Source: Leishmania infantum JPCM5
Taxonomy: Eukaryota > Euglenozoa > Kinetoplastea > Trypanosomatida > Trypanosomatidae
Reading direction: 5' to 3'
NCBI RefSeq assembly: GCF_000002875.2
Contig: NC_009393.2
Location: forward strand, 5,001 to 69,000
Length of the DNA: 64,000 bases
The position numbers were made by a program, and so were the translations under genes. The first letter of the stretch is position 1; each line of letters starts with the position of its first letter. The notes beneath the pieces were generated by a model that made no database searches, had not been told where the DNA came from, and worked only from the letters and a program-made list of their open reading frames with translations. This document shows positions 1 through 8,665 of the stretch, piece by piece.

Positions 1-385
1 TGCACTCCTAGGTTGCTGTATTCTGCATGGTCAAGGAACTGATGGGAAAAACGATACCATGGGATCGCTCTACGTCAATTGATTCTGGCTGCTTTGCTCT
101 GTCTTTGAAATTCCATGCATCAGCAGAGCGAACTAAGGCTGATGGGGGTGTTGGTGTAACGGATACGGCGCCTGGTCTTTTCAAGGGAATGTACCCTGCT
201 TGTACGGGGAATTTGTTTTCACGAGCAATAGTCCCTTGTGGGACGCTGGTCGACACAAAAACGTTTATGATCTTCTTGAGATATCTGAGAATTAAATGGT
301 ACTTCGACCTCCTTGTTCCTTTCTCTTTTTTTTTTTTCGGTAACGCTTGTCAGCGGGGTAGAATTGACTATTTCTCTTCACAGTA
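1..385. other. Intergenic region at window edge, with splice acceptor for the first gene
   Basis: No convincing gene is seen here. A strong T/C tract lies at about 315-338, and a second pyrimidine stretch at 369-381 ends in AG at 382-383, only two bases before the first ATG. The AG near 353-354 is an alternative acceptor that would give a more usual leader. An open frame at 27-384 runs through the poly-T tract and ends in a TAA that overlaps the next ATG; it looks like non-coding sequence. The upstream gene lies outside the window. Confidence 0.5.
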
Positions 386-820
386 ATGGAGAAGGATAGC
401 AGTGGCTCGACAGGAAGCGGTGCTGTCAATCGCGAAGGGGTGCTGGAGAAGATGTTAGCAGAGGAAGTCGCTAAGCGACATGATGCAGAGCGAGCGGCAG
501 AAGGATTGCGGAGGCGGATGCAGCTGCTGGAGGCAGAAGTCCTTGATCTGCGACAGGCCAGCGACTGGAAGAAGGGTTCTGTTTTATGCACAGCTGCTGG
601 CGACGATGGCACCGCCGTATCGACTGTCGGCGATGAGGAATGTGCAGATAGTAGTGATTCTGCCCTTAAAATAGAGAATCATCGGCTGAGGGAGTTTGTT
701 AAACGACAAAATGCTCTTATCGATGTTCTGCGCCGTCAAAAAGTTCTTCTCGAAGCTAGTGCAGCTGTCAACATATCCGTGCGCGACTTTGACAAGCAAC
801 TGGAAATCCACAAGGTATAG
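386..820 (+). CDS. Small coiled-coil protein, TEX9-like C-terminal motif
   Basis: A 144-residue charged protein. Residues about 18-60 form one heptad-rich helix (E/A/R/L-rich), followed by a Ser/Asp-rich linker and a second helix at about 95-130. The second helix reads like the conserved end of TEX9 family proteins: a KRQ-x3-LIDVLRRQK-x2-LEA pattern followed by a short Phe/Asp-containing segment. TEX9 is known as a coiled-coil protein linked to cilia and centriolar satellites in animals, so a flagellar or basal-body role is an inference only. The protein is much shorter than animal TEX9, with only the C-terminal part represented. ATG 386 is the first ATG after the acceptor. The family call is from memory and moderate; the coiled coil is directly visible. 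Confidence 0.7.
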   Translation: MEKDSSGSTGSGAVNREGVLEKMLAEEVAKRHDAERAAEGLRRRMQLLEAEVLDLRQASDWKKGSVLCTAAGDDGTAVSTVGDEECADSSDSALKIENHRLREFVKRQNALIDVLRRQKVLLEASAAVNISVRDFDKQLEIHKV

Positions 821-1385
821 AGTCGTTTGTTTCTTCTTGCTGGTATCGGCGCACTGCAGTTAAGGATCCCCTCTGGAAAGCATTGTTAATGGTTTTTCTG
901 GTTTATTCGGATGTGCTATGCTGTTCCCGAATATTGGTGATCTGTATCTATGATGTAGTGTTCATCTGGCGTCTTTTTTTCCTCTTCACTTCAAGGTGCG
1001 GAAAGTTCGTTGGCTGCTGCCGCGACGAAGACAAGAAGGAAGACGAAATGAACAAAGAGAGTGCTCGAGGGCTTGCGGATGAGGATAATTACTCGGCTAA
1101 CCTAGCACTTTTTTTCCGACTGAGATTCCTACTGTCGTGAAAATGTTTGCTACGATGTGGTTGAGGGCATGCAAAGGAGGGAAGCAGCTTTGAATGGCGC
1201 GACCGTATATATGCTACAATCACGGAGCTTCGTGCACATGGACCTTTCAAACCGACGCGTGCAAAGACACTGCTCCAGCTTCTTTCCCTCGATATGTGCA
1301 ACCTCTTGGACGTTGGGTTTTTTTTTAAGCAAGGCCTTTGGATGATGGTGATAGGTTGAGCGGAAGCCAATCAACCTTGTCGAAA
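821..1385. other. Intergenic/UTR region
   Basis: A non-coding stretch between the coiled-coil gene and the WD40 gene. A poly-T tract at about 1318-1326 is followed by AG at 1328-1329, the likely trans-splice acceptor for the next gene. The resulting leader contains an out-of-frame upstream ORF starting at ATG 1342 (four codons, then TGA at 1357-1359). Small ORFs at 883-1140 and on the minus strand have no protein-like features. Confidence 0.5.
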
Positions 1386-2507
1386 ATGGCCTGTGTTACC
1401 GGAGACGATACCGGCGTTGTGAAAATATGGGACATCTCGAAAAGCAGCGGCGCAACGCTAAAGTTCTCATTTGGTGAGCAGAGCCGGAAACGCGCCATCA
1501 TGGGCATGTGCTGGGAAGATAATAGCACGTCGTCTGTGGCATTCTCGTCGAATGACGGCTTTCTTTCTGTGCTGGACATCAGCGACTACATTATCAGCTC
1601 CTCTGTGAAGGCGAACACCGTCGCAGGGCTGCCCAACGCCATGTCGTTTGTGAAGGGAAAGCTTGTTCTTGTCTCCAAAGATGGCGAGACGAGCGTCTTT
1701 AGTAGTGATCTCACACCATCATCTTCGTTTTCGGGCAACGGGCCAATTGATGCGGTGCATATTCACCGTAAATTTGGCATGGTTGCGATGGGCGGGAGGG
1801 AGAATGATCTGTGTGTCTACGACTTGGCCTCCGAGGCCGTGGAGGAACCTGTTTTCAAAGCGCGAAATGTTCGAGACCACATTTTAGATGTTCCATTCCC
1901 AGTGTTTGTGACTGGCGCGTGCATTGTGAACCCATATGTTTTTGCCGCTTGCACTGCGTATCACCAGGTACGGTTTTATGACCGACGCTCGAATGACCGA
2001 CCAGTGCAGGAATTCGAGATTAGTCGAGAAATTGAACGGCGCCCAACAACGATGCTGCAATGGAATGCAAACAAGTTCCTGATTGGAGAGGCCAGTGGCG
2101 ACATTCACTTGTACGATACCCGACGGGGTTTTTGCTCTCGCGCGAAACTGCGTGGCGGTGTCGGAAGTGTAAGGTGCATGTGCAAGCATCCTGCTGGTCA
2201 CCAAATTCTCGGTGTCACGGGCCTGGACCGCAAAGCGCGTCTTTACCACGTGCCGACTGGAAAGCTGCTGATGTCAGTGTACGTAAAGCAGAAGGCGAAT
2301 TGCTTGCTGCTTGACAAACAACTGCCGCTGAGAGATAAAGTTACGGCGTTCAGTGGCGTCGTGAACACGAAGCAGCCTGAAAAAGCCAACACGCTAGGAG
2401 ATGCTTTGTGGGATGACATGGACCCGGTGCTGGATGACCTGGACGAAAAGGAAATTGTAGCGGATACTGCCACCCAGAGCAGGCGTAAAGTGCAACGAAA
2501 AGAGTGA
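1386..2507 (+). CDS. WD40 protein NSA1/WDR74-like, 60S ribosome biogenesis factor
   Basis: A 373-residue beta-propeller protein. WD-type repeats are visible: G-D-D-T-G-V-V-K-I-W-D near the N terminus (about residues 6-16), a YDRRS-type blade followed by a conserved R-P-V-x-E-F segment near residue 200, and S-G-D-I-H-L-Y-D-T-R near residue 240. That central pattern and the overall order resemble NSA1 (yeast)/WDR74 (animals), which acts in nucleolar pre-60S maturation with the AAA ATPase Rix7/NVL. The C terminus is acidic (W-D-D-M-D-P-V-L-D-D-L-D) and then basic, as expected for a nucleolar factor. The frame is open upstream to 1338, but the first in-frame ATG is 1386. A four-codon upstream ORF in the leader may reduce translation. 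Another WD40 family member is possible, but the DTRR segment supports the call. Confidence 0.75.
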   Translation: MACVTGDDTGVVKIWDISKSSGATLKFSFGEQSRKRAIMGMCWEDNSTSSVAFSSNDGFLSVLDISDYIISSSVKANTVAGLPNAMSFVKGKLVLVSKDGETSVFSSDLTPSSSFSGNGPIDAVHIHRKFGMVAMGGRENDLCVYDLASEAVEEPVFKARNVRDHILDVPFPVFVTGACIVNPYVFAACTAYHQVRFYDRRSNDRPVQEFEISREIERRPTTMLQWNANKFLIGEASGDIHLYDTRRGFCSRAKLRGGVGSVRCMCKHPAGHQILGVTGLDRKARLYHVPTGKLLMSVYVKQKANCLLLDKQLPLRDKVTAFSGVVNTKQPEKANTLGDALWDDMDPVLDDLDEKEIVADTATQSRRKVQRKE

Positions 2508-3147
2508 AGGAGCTCAATCGACTTTTTTTTCCGCTTTATGGTGTTGGGGAAAAGGCGAATGATTCATAAAGGGGGCGTAGGGACTTTATGCCCTACTGTG
2601 AGAGCGGAGTGACCGAAGGACGTCGCTGAGTTCCACAGTCAACTTCTTTGTGCGATTAAGGAATAAAACGGTAGTTAAAGAAAGGTTCACAACAGCGCTG
2701 GTGCATTCGAGCATCCTAGCTAGTAAGGTGTTTTCAGGGGCGGAAATGGTGCGTGCGGTATTTCGGAAACCCATCGGAATAGGGCAGCAACCGACTTTTC
2801 ACCATTGAAGGGATTACCTCAACGGAACTGAAAATAGGAAATATACCGCGGTACATCGAGCATTGATTCAGTGCACATAGTGGTGTATATATCTTTTTTT
2901 CGGTTTTTTGCGTCGTGCGGAGTTCTGCGCTGCTGTAGCTCCTGCTCACACAGAGGTGATATCTCAATGCTCTGCTCTCTTCCTTCACCGTTTTCGTCTT
3001 CTTACGTGCGCACTTGTTGCTGGCTAATTTCACCAATCTTATGCGCGACAATGAGCAAGCTGAAGTTTAGTATTGCGACCAGCATACAGTTGCGGTGCTC
3101 ACCTGATTTTTTTTCTACCGCATCATATTGTTGCTTTGCATCAAAAA
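2508..3147. other. Intergenic/UTR region
   Basis: Nothing coding is recognisable. It contains several T-rich tracts (about 2522-2530, 2888-2910 and 3108-3117). The last tract lies only 30 bases before the next ATG with no AG in between, so the acceptor for the next gene is more likely the CAG near 3090, which follows a weaker pyrimidine region. Confidence 0.4.
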
Positions 3148-3471
3148 ATGGCGTCCTGCCGCACTGGCCGGCTTCCCATGCCGGATGATCCGCTGTTCAA
3201 CTCGACGCATATGCACGGTCTGCGCCACAGCAGCCGTCTTGCTGGCCTTGGCATGATTGCCGTGATTTGGATTATGTACGAGAAGCTGCGCCACTCGCAC
3301 CACTATATCACTTACAAGGGCCCGGAGAACCCGTTCGCGCGCATTCGTCATCGCCGTTTCCCTGGTGGTGCGTTCATGTTCGGCTGGGGTAACAACGGCT
3401 TGAATCGGGATTGTGGTATCAAGGAATTTGAGTGCTGGGCCGGTTACACTGGTAAGGAGTACACGTACTAA
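3148..3471 (+). CDS. Cytochrome c oxidase subunit 6A-like mitochondrial membrane protein
   Basis: A 107-residue protein with a basic, hydroxylated N terminus, one hydrophobic helix at about residues 31-44 (L-A-G-L-G-M-I-A-V-I-W-I-M-Y) and a His-rich stretch on the far side. The C-terminal half (P-E-N-P-F-A-R-I-R-H-R-R-F-P-G-G, then G-W-G-N-N-G-L-N) matches the arrangement of COX6A, where a Y-x-H-x-R-I-R-x-K-x-F-P-W-G-D-G-N motif follows the single transmembrane helix. COX6A sits on the intermembrane-space side of complex IV and modulates its activity. Trypanosomatid complex IV subunits carry their own numbering, so I give no symbol. ATG 3148 gives a compact protein; the frame is open to 3073 but without a better start. 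A different small inner-membrane complex subunit is the main alternative. Confidence 0.7.
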   Translation: MASCRTGRLPMPDDPLFNSTHMHGLRHSSRLAGLGMIAVIWIMYEKLRHSHHYITYKGPENPFARIRHRRFPGGAFMFGWGNNGLNRDCGIKEFECWAGYTGKEYTY

Positions 3472-4125
3472 CTTCATGTCTCCTCGGTGTGTACTGTTCA
3501 ACTCGTGTATAACATTCTTTTGTTTTTTTTTTTGGTCTAGGACTTGTAGTTAGGCCTAGTAGCACTGGAATGTGTTGCTGGAGCTCATCAAAGAAACGGA
3601 AAGTATGCTTTTGTCTAGTTTTGTGCTGATTTACGTGTTTGTTTATGAAGCAGAGAAAAATACAGAAGAAACTCGTAGTCCTTTCGTATGCGTAAATCTA
3701 CATGTCGGCGCCTGTCGACTGTAGCCGCTTGATACAAGGTTGCTTTTCAGCAGAATATGAGGGAAAAGACAGAGCACGCTCTGTTTGTTTTCAGGACTCA
3801 CACAGTCACGCGCGCGCGCACACACACACACACTATGAAAGGTCATGCATAGTCGCGTTAGTGGAGGAGGATCGACGCTACTTGGCAGCTGATCTGGTGC
3901 GTGGAAGTTATTTTTGCTCGAATTTCTTCCGCTACTATTTCCGGTCTCCCTCTCTGCTTGGTTCTCCCTGTTTCTCCTCATCTGAAAATATTCCATTACC
4001 GGAACCTGTGCCCCCCGACTTGTGCACGGCTTGCTTTTAGGGAGGATGGCGGTACGCGCTAGTCTTACAGAAAAAGCTCTTGTTTCTTCCCTTTTATCCC
4101 GAATATAGAAGGGCAGGCGTTGGAG
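3472..4125. other. Intergenic/UTR region with a CG/CA microsatellite
   Basis: Mostly UTR-like, T/C-rich DNA. An alternating CGCG/CACACA run lies at about 3810-3833. The pyrimidine tract TTGTTTCTTCCCTTTTATCC around 4079-4099 is followed by AG at 4106-4107 and CAG at 4114-4116, a convincing acceptor for the short gene that starts at 4126. Confidence 0.45.
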
Positions 4126-4311
4126 ATGAACAGAGGTGATATCGTGCGCAAACAAAAACAGCCATCAACGTCTGCCTACGATCGCGACAAGTTTCTGGAG
4201 GCCATGGAGCGGTACTCGAACTATGTGAGCTCGTGGAGTTGGTTGATCGGAGGGCCCTCTAGCTACTTTGTAGTGGAGCCGGAACAGTCGTCCGCTGAGC
4301 CTTCGCTTTAG
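4126..4311 (+). CDS. Short 61-residue protein of unknown function
   Basis: A 61-residue ORF starting at the first ATG after a well-formed acceptor (pyrimidines 4079-4099, AG at 4106-4107). The N terminus is basic (RKQKQ). A helix-like segment at about residues 20-33 (YDRDKFLEAMERYS) is followed by an aromatic/hydrophobic patch with two Trp and Tyr residues (YVSSWSWLIGGPSSYF) and an acidic end. The aromatic patch could be a short membrane or packing segment. I do not recognise a family. It lies between a respiratory-chain gene and an mRNA 3'-end factor. It could be chance, but start context and composition are better than in the surrounding DNA. Confidence 0.5.
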   Translation: MNRGDIVRKQKQPSTSAYDRDKFLEAMERYSNYVSSWSWLIGGPSSYFVVEPEQSSAEPSL

Positions 4312-4638
4312 CGGTAGCCGTTTTTTGTTGTCGAATGGGCGTGTGTGTGGTGGTTTTCAGATAGTATCTGCTCCGCGTATGAAAGCGCTACTATTTGTTT
4401 GTATTTTAGCTCACGAGCTTGCGTCTTCAACAACAAAAAAAAACGAACAGAGGTGTGGCCGTTCTTGGAATCGAAAGCAGCGAGCTGAGTCTTCCAAATC
4501 TCTCAGCTTGTCGGGATGGCACTCGTTGCAGTCTCAGTACTAGCCTTTTCCCTGGATGGGGGCGTTTATTTGTGACGCGCCATCTTCCCCTGGCCATGTT
4601 ACCGATGCCTTTGGCTCTACTTAACGCTGCTTCGGTCA

Positions 4639-4681
4639 CCTGTCCTTTTCTTTCGGTTGTTCTTTTCCATGAGTTTTGCAG
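4639..4681 (+). promoter_or_regulatory. Polypyrimidine tract and trans-splice acceptor for the CstF-77 gene
   Basis: A long C/T tract (about 4639-4669) is followed by a CAG whose AG is at 4680-4681, leaving a 13-base leader before ATG 4695. This fixes the start: the longer open frame back to 4419 lies upstream of the acceptor and would not be in the mature mRNA. The interval 4312-4638 holds no recognisable gene. Confidence 0.7.
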
Positions 4682-4694
4682 CCTTTCCGAATCT

Positions 4695-6554
4695 ATGGAC
4701 GCAAAGGAATTTGTTCAGCGCTTTCCTAAGTCGGCCCTCAGCGCCAAACTTGTCTTGTCTCTGGAAAGCACAGAGCAACGGGATTTCGTTGTGTCGCTCA
4801 TCGATGACGCCGTTTACTGTGACTCTTGGGAGGCTTACTTTGACTTCGCCGAGCGCAATAATGTTGCCATTACGGAGGATGTGGCGCTGGCTGCCGTGCA
4901 GGCAGTCGGATTAGATCCACTCAGCGCCCCTTTATGGGTAAGGGCTGCGGCCTGCTGCGAATCAGTGGAGTCGCAAAAGAGCCTGTATGAGTTTGGCCTC
5001 TCGGTTCCGCTACATGGCTGGCAGCGCCTCTTCGAGGAATATCGCCGCTGCACTGACGGCCATGAGGACGATCACGTGCTTTCCGAAACGGAATGTTGGT
5101 GTGTATCCAATGTGTTGACGGCGGAGAAGTGGCCGGACCGTTACGCCAAGCTGGACACGGACGCCGAGGCAGAGGAGGTCCGGCAAGCTTGGCTGGACCT
5201 TTTTTCTTGTATGCTGACGAGTCTGGCGGCCACGGTGATTGCTAGGGACTTACAGTTGCGGCGGATCGAGCTAGCGATGCGTCAAATGTGCACTCAGTTG
5301 CCAGGGGATGACTCATGCTGGTACCAGCTTGCCCTCTTTCAACTTCGCATCTTAGAGGACGCCGAGGCGGCTAGGAAGACTGTTGCGAGCGGGATAGCGG
5401 CAGCAGGGCCATCGTTCGCCTTAGAAAACATTGCCTCCGTCGTAGATGGTGTTGTTGGTGTCAGCGACATCAGTGACACCTCGAGCGCTGATGTGCTCAC
5501 TGCAACAAAAACGTTGATGCAGCAGCGCCGTGCTGCGGAGGAATTGGCGTTAGATGGGGTTACAAAAGACCGGTTGCGTGCTTTGCGCTCTGTAGGAAAG
5601 GCCGCCGCTCAGCAGGGGCTTAGCGACTGGAAGATCTTCTCGCAGTGGCGATGTGCGGAAGACATGGCAGCCCACGACACCAAAATGGCTGCCAAGGTGC
5701 TGGAGAACGGCATGATCTGCTGCTCACACTCCCCCACCGATGCCCTCCTGTTGGGTAGCGAGGCGGCACAGTACCACCTCTTGCAGCGTCACGAGCGCGA
5801 AGCGCTGGGCTACGCGGAGCAGCAGATTGAGCAGCAGGCCGGGCTGCATCACCGCGGCAAAATCATGGCATCGTGGAACAGTCTTGTACGCATTGAGAGC
5901 CTTCTTGGTCTGAGTTTTTCGAAGGCGGCGAAGCGGCGTGCAGAGCTGTTTCCGCAGAATCGCATTTCCATGTTCATGGAGAACTGCAGGGTCGGCGACT
6001 ACTTGCCGTGCGACAAGAGTACCTTCCAGTGGGCCCGCTTCGTGGAGGACTATCAGGTGGACAAGGCATCCGTTGAGGAGACACCTTTTCATGGAATCGC
6101 GCCCCCGCGAAACAAGGCGGTGGCGGTAAAGCGTTTGCAGCAAGTGGAATGCGAAACACCTGACGACTCGCAGTGGGAGCCGTTTGTGCCGCCGCTCAGC
6201 TGCTTGCCTTCTCGCGAGGAAGAGAATCCTGATGAGGTCACCGGAGTCCGAGAACTGCGCGGAAAGCTCGTATATCGCGTGAAGGTGGACGCGCGCACAG
6301 CGGCACGATGCCAGAGAGAGAAAGCAACGAGGCAGCGCTCGAAGACGGGAGAAAAAGCTGTCGAGCGCGGCGGCGCTCTCGGTTCGCTGATGCGACGTGT
6401 GTGTCCAGTGAATCTTACGGTTGGGCAGACGAAGCGATTGCAGTCGATCTCGGCAGATTGGGTTGTTCACGTGCTAACCGTTTCGGAGCTAGATTTGGAG
6501 CGGACGCTCAAGGAGCGCGCCGAGCGGCAGGAGAGTCACGGCATGTCTGTTTAA
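4695..6554 (+). CDS. CstF-77/Rna14-like cleavage-stimulation factor (HAT repeats)
   Basis: A 619-residue protein built of half-a-TPR helices. Early on, an A-x-G-L-D-P-x-S-A-P-L-W segment (about residues 73-84) is typical of HAT repeats. Near residue 400 the W-N-S-L-V-R-I-E-S-L-L-G-L...A-A-K-R-R pattern, followed by a D-Y-L-P-C-D segment, corresponds to the conserved W-x-x-F-L-x-F-E-x-x-x-G-D-L...K-R-R and L-x-P-C regions of CstF-77. This subunit scaffolds the cleavage/polyadenylation machinery by binding CPSF and dimerising. In trypanosomatids 3'-end formation is coupled to trans-splicing of the downstream gene. The C terminus is divergent and basic. Start 4695 follows the acceptor at 4681. 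Another HAT protein (Clf1/Syf1 type) is less likely given the L-x-P-C segment. Confidence 0.75.
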   Translation: MDAKEFVQRFPKSALSAKLVLSLESTEQRDFVVSLIDDAVYCDSWEAYFDFAERNNVAITEDVALAAVQAVGLDPLSAPLWVRAAACCESVESQKSLYEFGLSVPLHGWQRLFEEYRRCTDGHEDDHVLSETECWCVSNVLTAEKWPDRYAKLDTDAEAEEVRQAWLDLFSCMLTSLAATVIARDLQLRRIELAMRQMCTQLPGDDSCWYQLALFQLRILEDAEAARKTVASGIAAAGPSFALENIASVVDGVVGVSDISDTSSADVLTATKTLMQQRRAAEELALDGVTKDRLRALRSVGKAAAQQGLSDWKIFSQWRCAEDMAAHDTKMAAKVLENGMICCSHSPTDALLLGSEAAQYHLLQRHEREALGYAEQQIEQQAGLHHRGKIMASWNSLVRIESLLGLSFSKAAKRRAELFPQNRISMFMENCRVGDYLPCDKSTFQWARFVEDYQVDKASVEETPFHGIAPPRNKAVAVKRLQQVECETPDDSQWEPFVPPLSCLPSREEENPDEVTGVRELRGKLVYRVKVDARTAARCQREKATRQRSKTGEKAVERGGALGSLMRRVCPVNLTVGQTKRLQSISADWVVHVLTVSELDLERTLKERAERQESHGMSV

Positions 6555-6998
6555 GAAGGGAAACTCAAGAGGAAGGGGCACTGGGTGCTGACGCAGAGCA
6601 GGGACGCTGCGTAAGGGATCTGGGCGCCGCCGTTCCTCGTTTATCCGTGAAGGTATAGAGCTCGCTAGGTGGGCATCCTCATGTGATGATCATCTTATGC
6701 AACTGTGCAGTGAGGCAGCCGACCAAAAAGCAATGATGCAAAAGAAAGCAGACGAGCAAAAGCCCCCAAGTAGGCCGAGGCACGCGAGGCCCGCTGAATA
6801 AGTCATGTTATCGGTACCAAAGCTTGCTGGCTCTCGTTCTACCCCTCTCTGTGCCTTGCGCTGAGTTCTTGCAACGGGTTCTTTTCTCTTTCCTCCTCTT
6901 CCGCCTTCTGCTGTCATATGTCGTTTTCTCTTGCCGCGCCTCGCGCACCAATGCGGATGCGTTGCGTCTGCCAAGGTGCATGATCGATATCAGATGCC
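6555..6998. other. Intergenic/UTR region
   Basis: No gene seen. A pyrimidine tract at about 6877-6915 precedes AG dinucleotides at 6975-6976 and 6992-6993, likely acceptors for the PEX11-like gene. Confidence 0.4.
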
Positions 6999-7961
6999 AT
7001 GATGGTGCAAGAAGTTGTCACAGGTGAGGCGCTGCGTGTGTTAGGGCGCAACCCCTTCGAGGGAATCACCACGAAAACGCGTCTGCGGCAGCTGCTGCAG
7101 ACGCACCAAGGCAGAGACAAACTGTTCAAAGTAGCACAGTACTTGCTACGCATCCGGCTGTGGTGGAATTCCGTTGACTTCAACGTGAACTACGTGCCAG
7201 GTGAGAATTTTTCCCGAATGGAAAAGAATCTGATGACCATCGTAAATAGTCGACGCATGTTCCGCCTTGGCCGTTTCTTTGGCGAGTTTGTTCGCATGCG
7301 CGTAACGCTCATCAAGGCATCGGAGCTGGTATACATTCCGGTGAACGGTGGCCAGTGGGTGGCGCTATTCATTCAATGCCAGATGCTGCTAGATATGCTT
7401 GCGAGGGGTTTGCTATTCGTGAAGTCCTTCCTGGAGGACGTCGCCTTTCTCGTTCAGAAGGGCTTCTTCCACAGCAACGTAGCTGGCCGTCTCATCTACG
7501 TGGCAACGCGGTGCGGACTTCCAGTTCTCACAATTGACTTGTTTCTGAATACGCTGCGTCTTTACCAAGGCATTTTAGACGCGTCCGCCACCGAGTCCTC
7601 GAATGAAATCATGTTCTCAAAAGACTCCTTCTCGCTTCTGTCCAAGTATGACCGCGTAGATAAGCTGCGCCGCAAGTTGGCGTCCACGACCGATGAGGAG
7701 AAGCTGAAGGAGGTAATCAAAGACCAGCAGCGGACGGCGAACGGCACCAACGAGAACGTCGTATACGTGGAATCGTATGCTCAGCTGTTGTGGACCGACT
7801 TCGAGCTGCACTGGATCTGCGTAACGGAGGCGAAACTGCTGCTGGACATCTTTGTTGCTCTCTCAGGCCTGAGAGGATGGAAACTGCAGGGGTCTGTGAG
7901 TACCGCGGGTTTGTTGTCTGGGCTGTGCTCCATCTACCGCGTGTGGACGTACGGCCGCTAG
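6999..7961 (+). CDS. PEX11/GIM5-type glycosomal membrane protein
   Basis: A 320-residue protein with the PEX11 signature near the N terminus: G-R-D-K-L-F-K-V-A-Q-Y at about residues 38-48, then basic and aromatic residues and S-R-R-M-F-R-L-G-R-F about 40 residues later. PEX11 proteins insert an amphipathic helix in the peroxisomal membrane and drive elongation and division. In trypanosomatids the organelle is the glycosome, and relatives include PEX11, GIM5A and GIM5B. Hydrophobic helices at about residues 118-150 (V-A-L-F-I-Q-C-Q-M-L-L-D-M-L) and near the C terminus (A-K-L-L-L-D-I-F-V-A-L) fit membrane attachment. A Ser/Glu-rich loop with K-D-S-F-S-L-L-S-K-Y lies in between. Two consecutive ATGs (6999 and 7002) are possible starts. 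It is longer than GIM5, so I leave the symbol blank. Confidence 0.75.
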   Translation: MMVQEVVTGEALRVLGRNPFEGITTKTRLRQLLQTHQGRDKLFKVAQYLLRIRLWWNSVDFNVNYVPGENFSRMEKNLMTIVNSRRMFRLGRFFGEFVRMRVTLIKASELVYIPVNGGQWVALFIQCQMLLDMLARGLLFVKSFLEDVAFLVQKGFFHSNVAGRLIYVATRCGLPVLTIDLFLNTLRLYQGILDASATESSNEIMFSKDSFSLLSKYDRVDKLRRKLASTTDEEKLKEVIKDQQRTANGTNENVVYVESYAQLLWTDFELHWICVTEAKLLLDIFVALSGLRGWKLQGSVSTAGLLSGLCSIYRVWTYGR

Positions 7962-8665
7962 CCCTCGCCTAAGCCTTCGCCCTCCCTCCCGTGTTGTGTG
8001 ATGCATGGCTCTTCCACCTCGTTGTCGTAACGCCAGTTGAAAAATGATGGCTGACCTATACACTTTTGCCGCCTAGTCCACCTATGCTTCCCTGCGCTCT
8101 TCAGTTTTTCGCCTTTTCACTGGGACGAAGATTCGCGTCCTCCTCCTCGTTTCCCTGTTGCTTGATTGTGCTTGAGTCTTCTTTGCTTGAAATATCGCTC
8201 TTTTCTTGCGCCGGCGCACGTGCCAAGGAGTGCATGTCGCGCGCTAAGGCGAGGCTTTAGAGTGGCGGTGCCTATTTGCCTCGGGGCTCTCCTCACCATT
8301 AGGTGCTGCGCAGCAACTAGTGCCACCACGCGTCGGTTGAGGATTAGCATAAGACTGTGCGTACGGGATTTTACGCGGGCCACTCAACCCTCCGCTTTTG
8401 TCAGCCTTCACATGACCTGGGCACCTGGTACATCTCCCCAACCCCCTGCTCACAAAGAGACACTTTCCCACTCCCACGCCTGTTTCTCTTTGTCGGTGGT
8501 TTCTGTGGTGACCGTAATTTTGTGCCTTTTGATCAAGCATTCCGTTTTCCTGTTGTGCTGGTGCCGAAGGGCAGCGGGACTACCACGCGGGCACACGTGT
8601 TGTGGCTTCGCTGTTCTTGTCACTTGGGCTGCTGAAGTGGACCCCGGCGTGGCAGGGGCCGCAAA
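7962..8665. other. Intergenic/UTR region
   Basis: About 700 bases without a recognisable gene. Overlapping ORFs at 8166-8729 and 8357-8635 are rich in Cys/Ser/Leu from pyrimidine-rich DNA and show no domain. Acceptor candidates lie in the T/C-rich stretch 8460-8580. Confidence 0.4.

Noticed and set aside
27..386. Open frame ending in TAA that overlaps the ATG of the first gene
   Set aside because: It runs through a poly-T tract (giving a run of Phe) and the AG acceptor of the next gene, has a stop just upstream in the same frame, and shows no protein-like pattern.
5724..6470. 248-codon minus-strand ORF inside the CstF-77 gene
   Set aside because: Antisense shadow of a GC-biased coding region; the sense strand carries clear HAT-repeat features.
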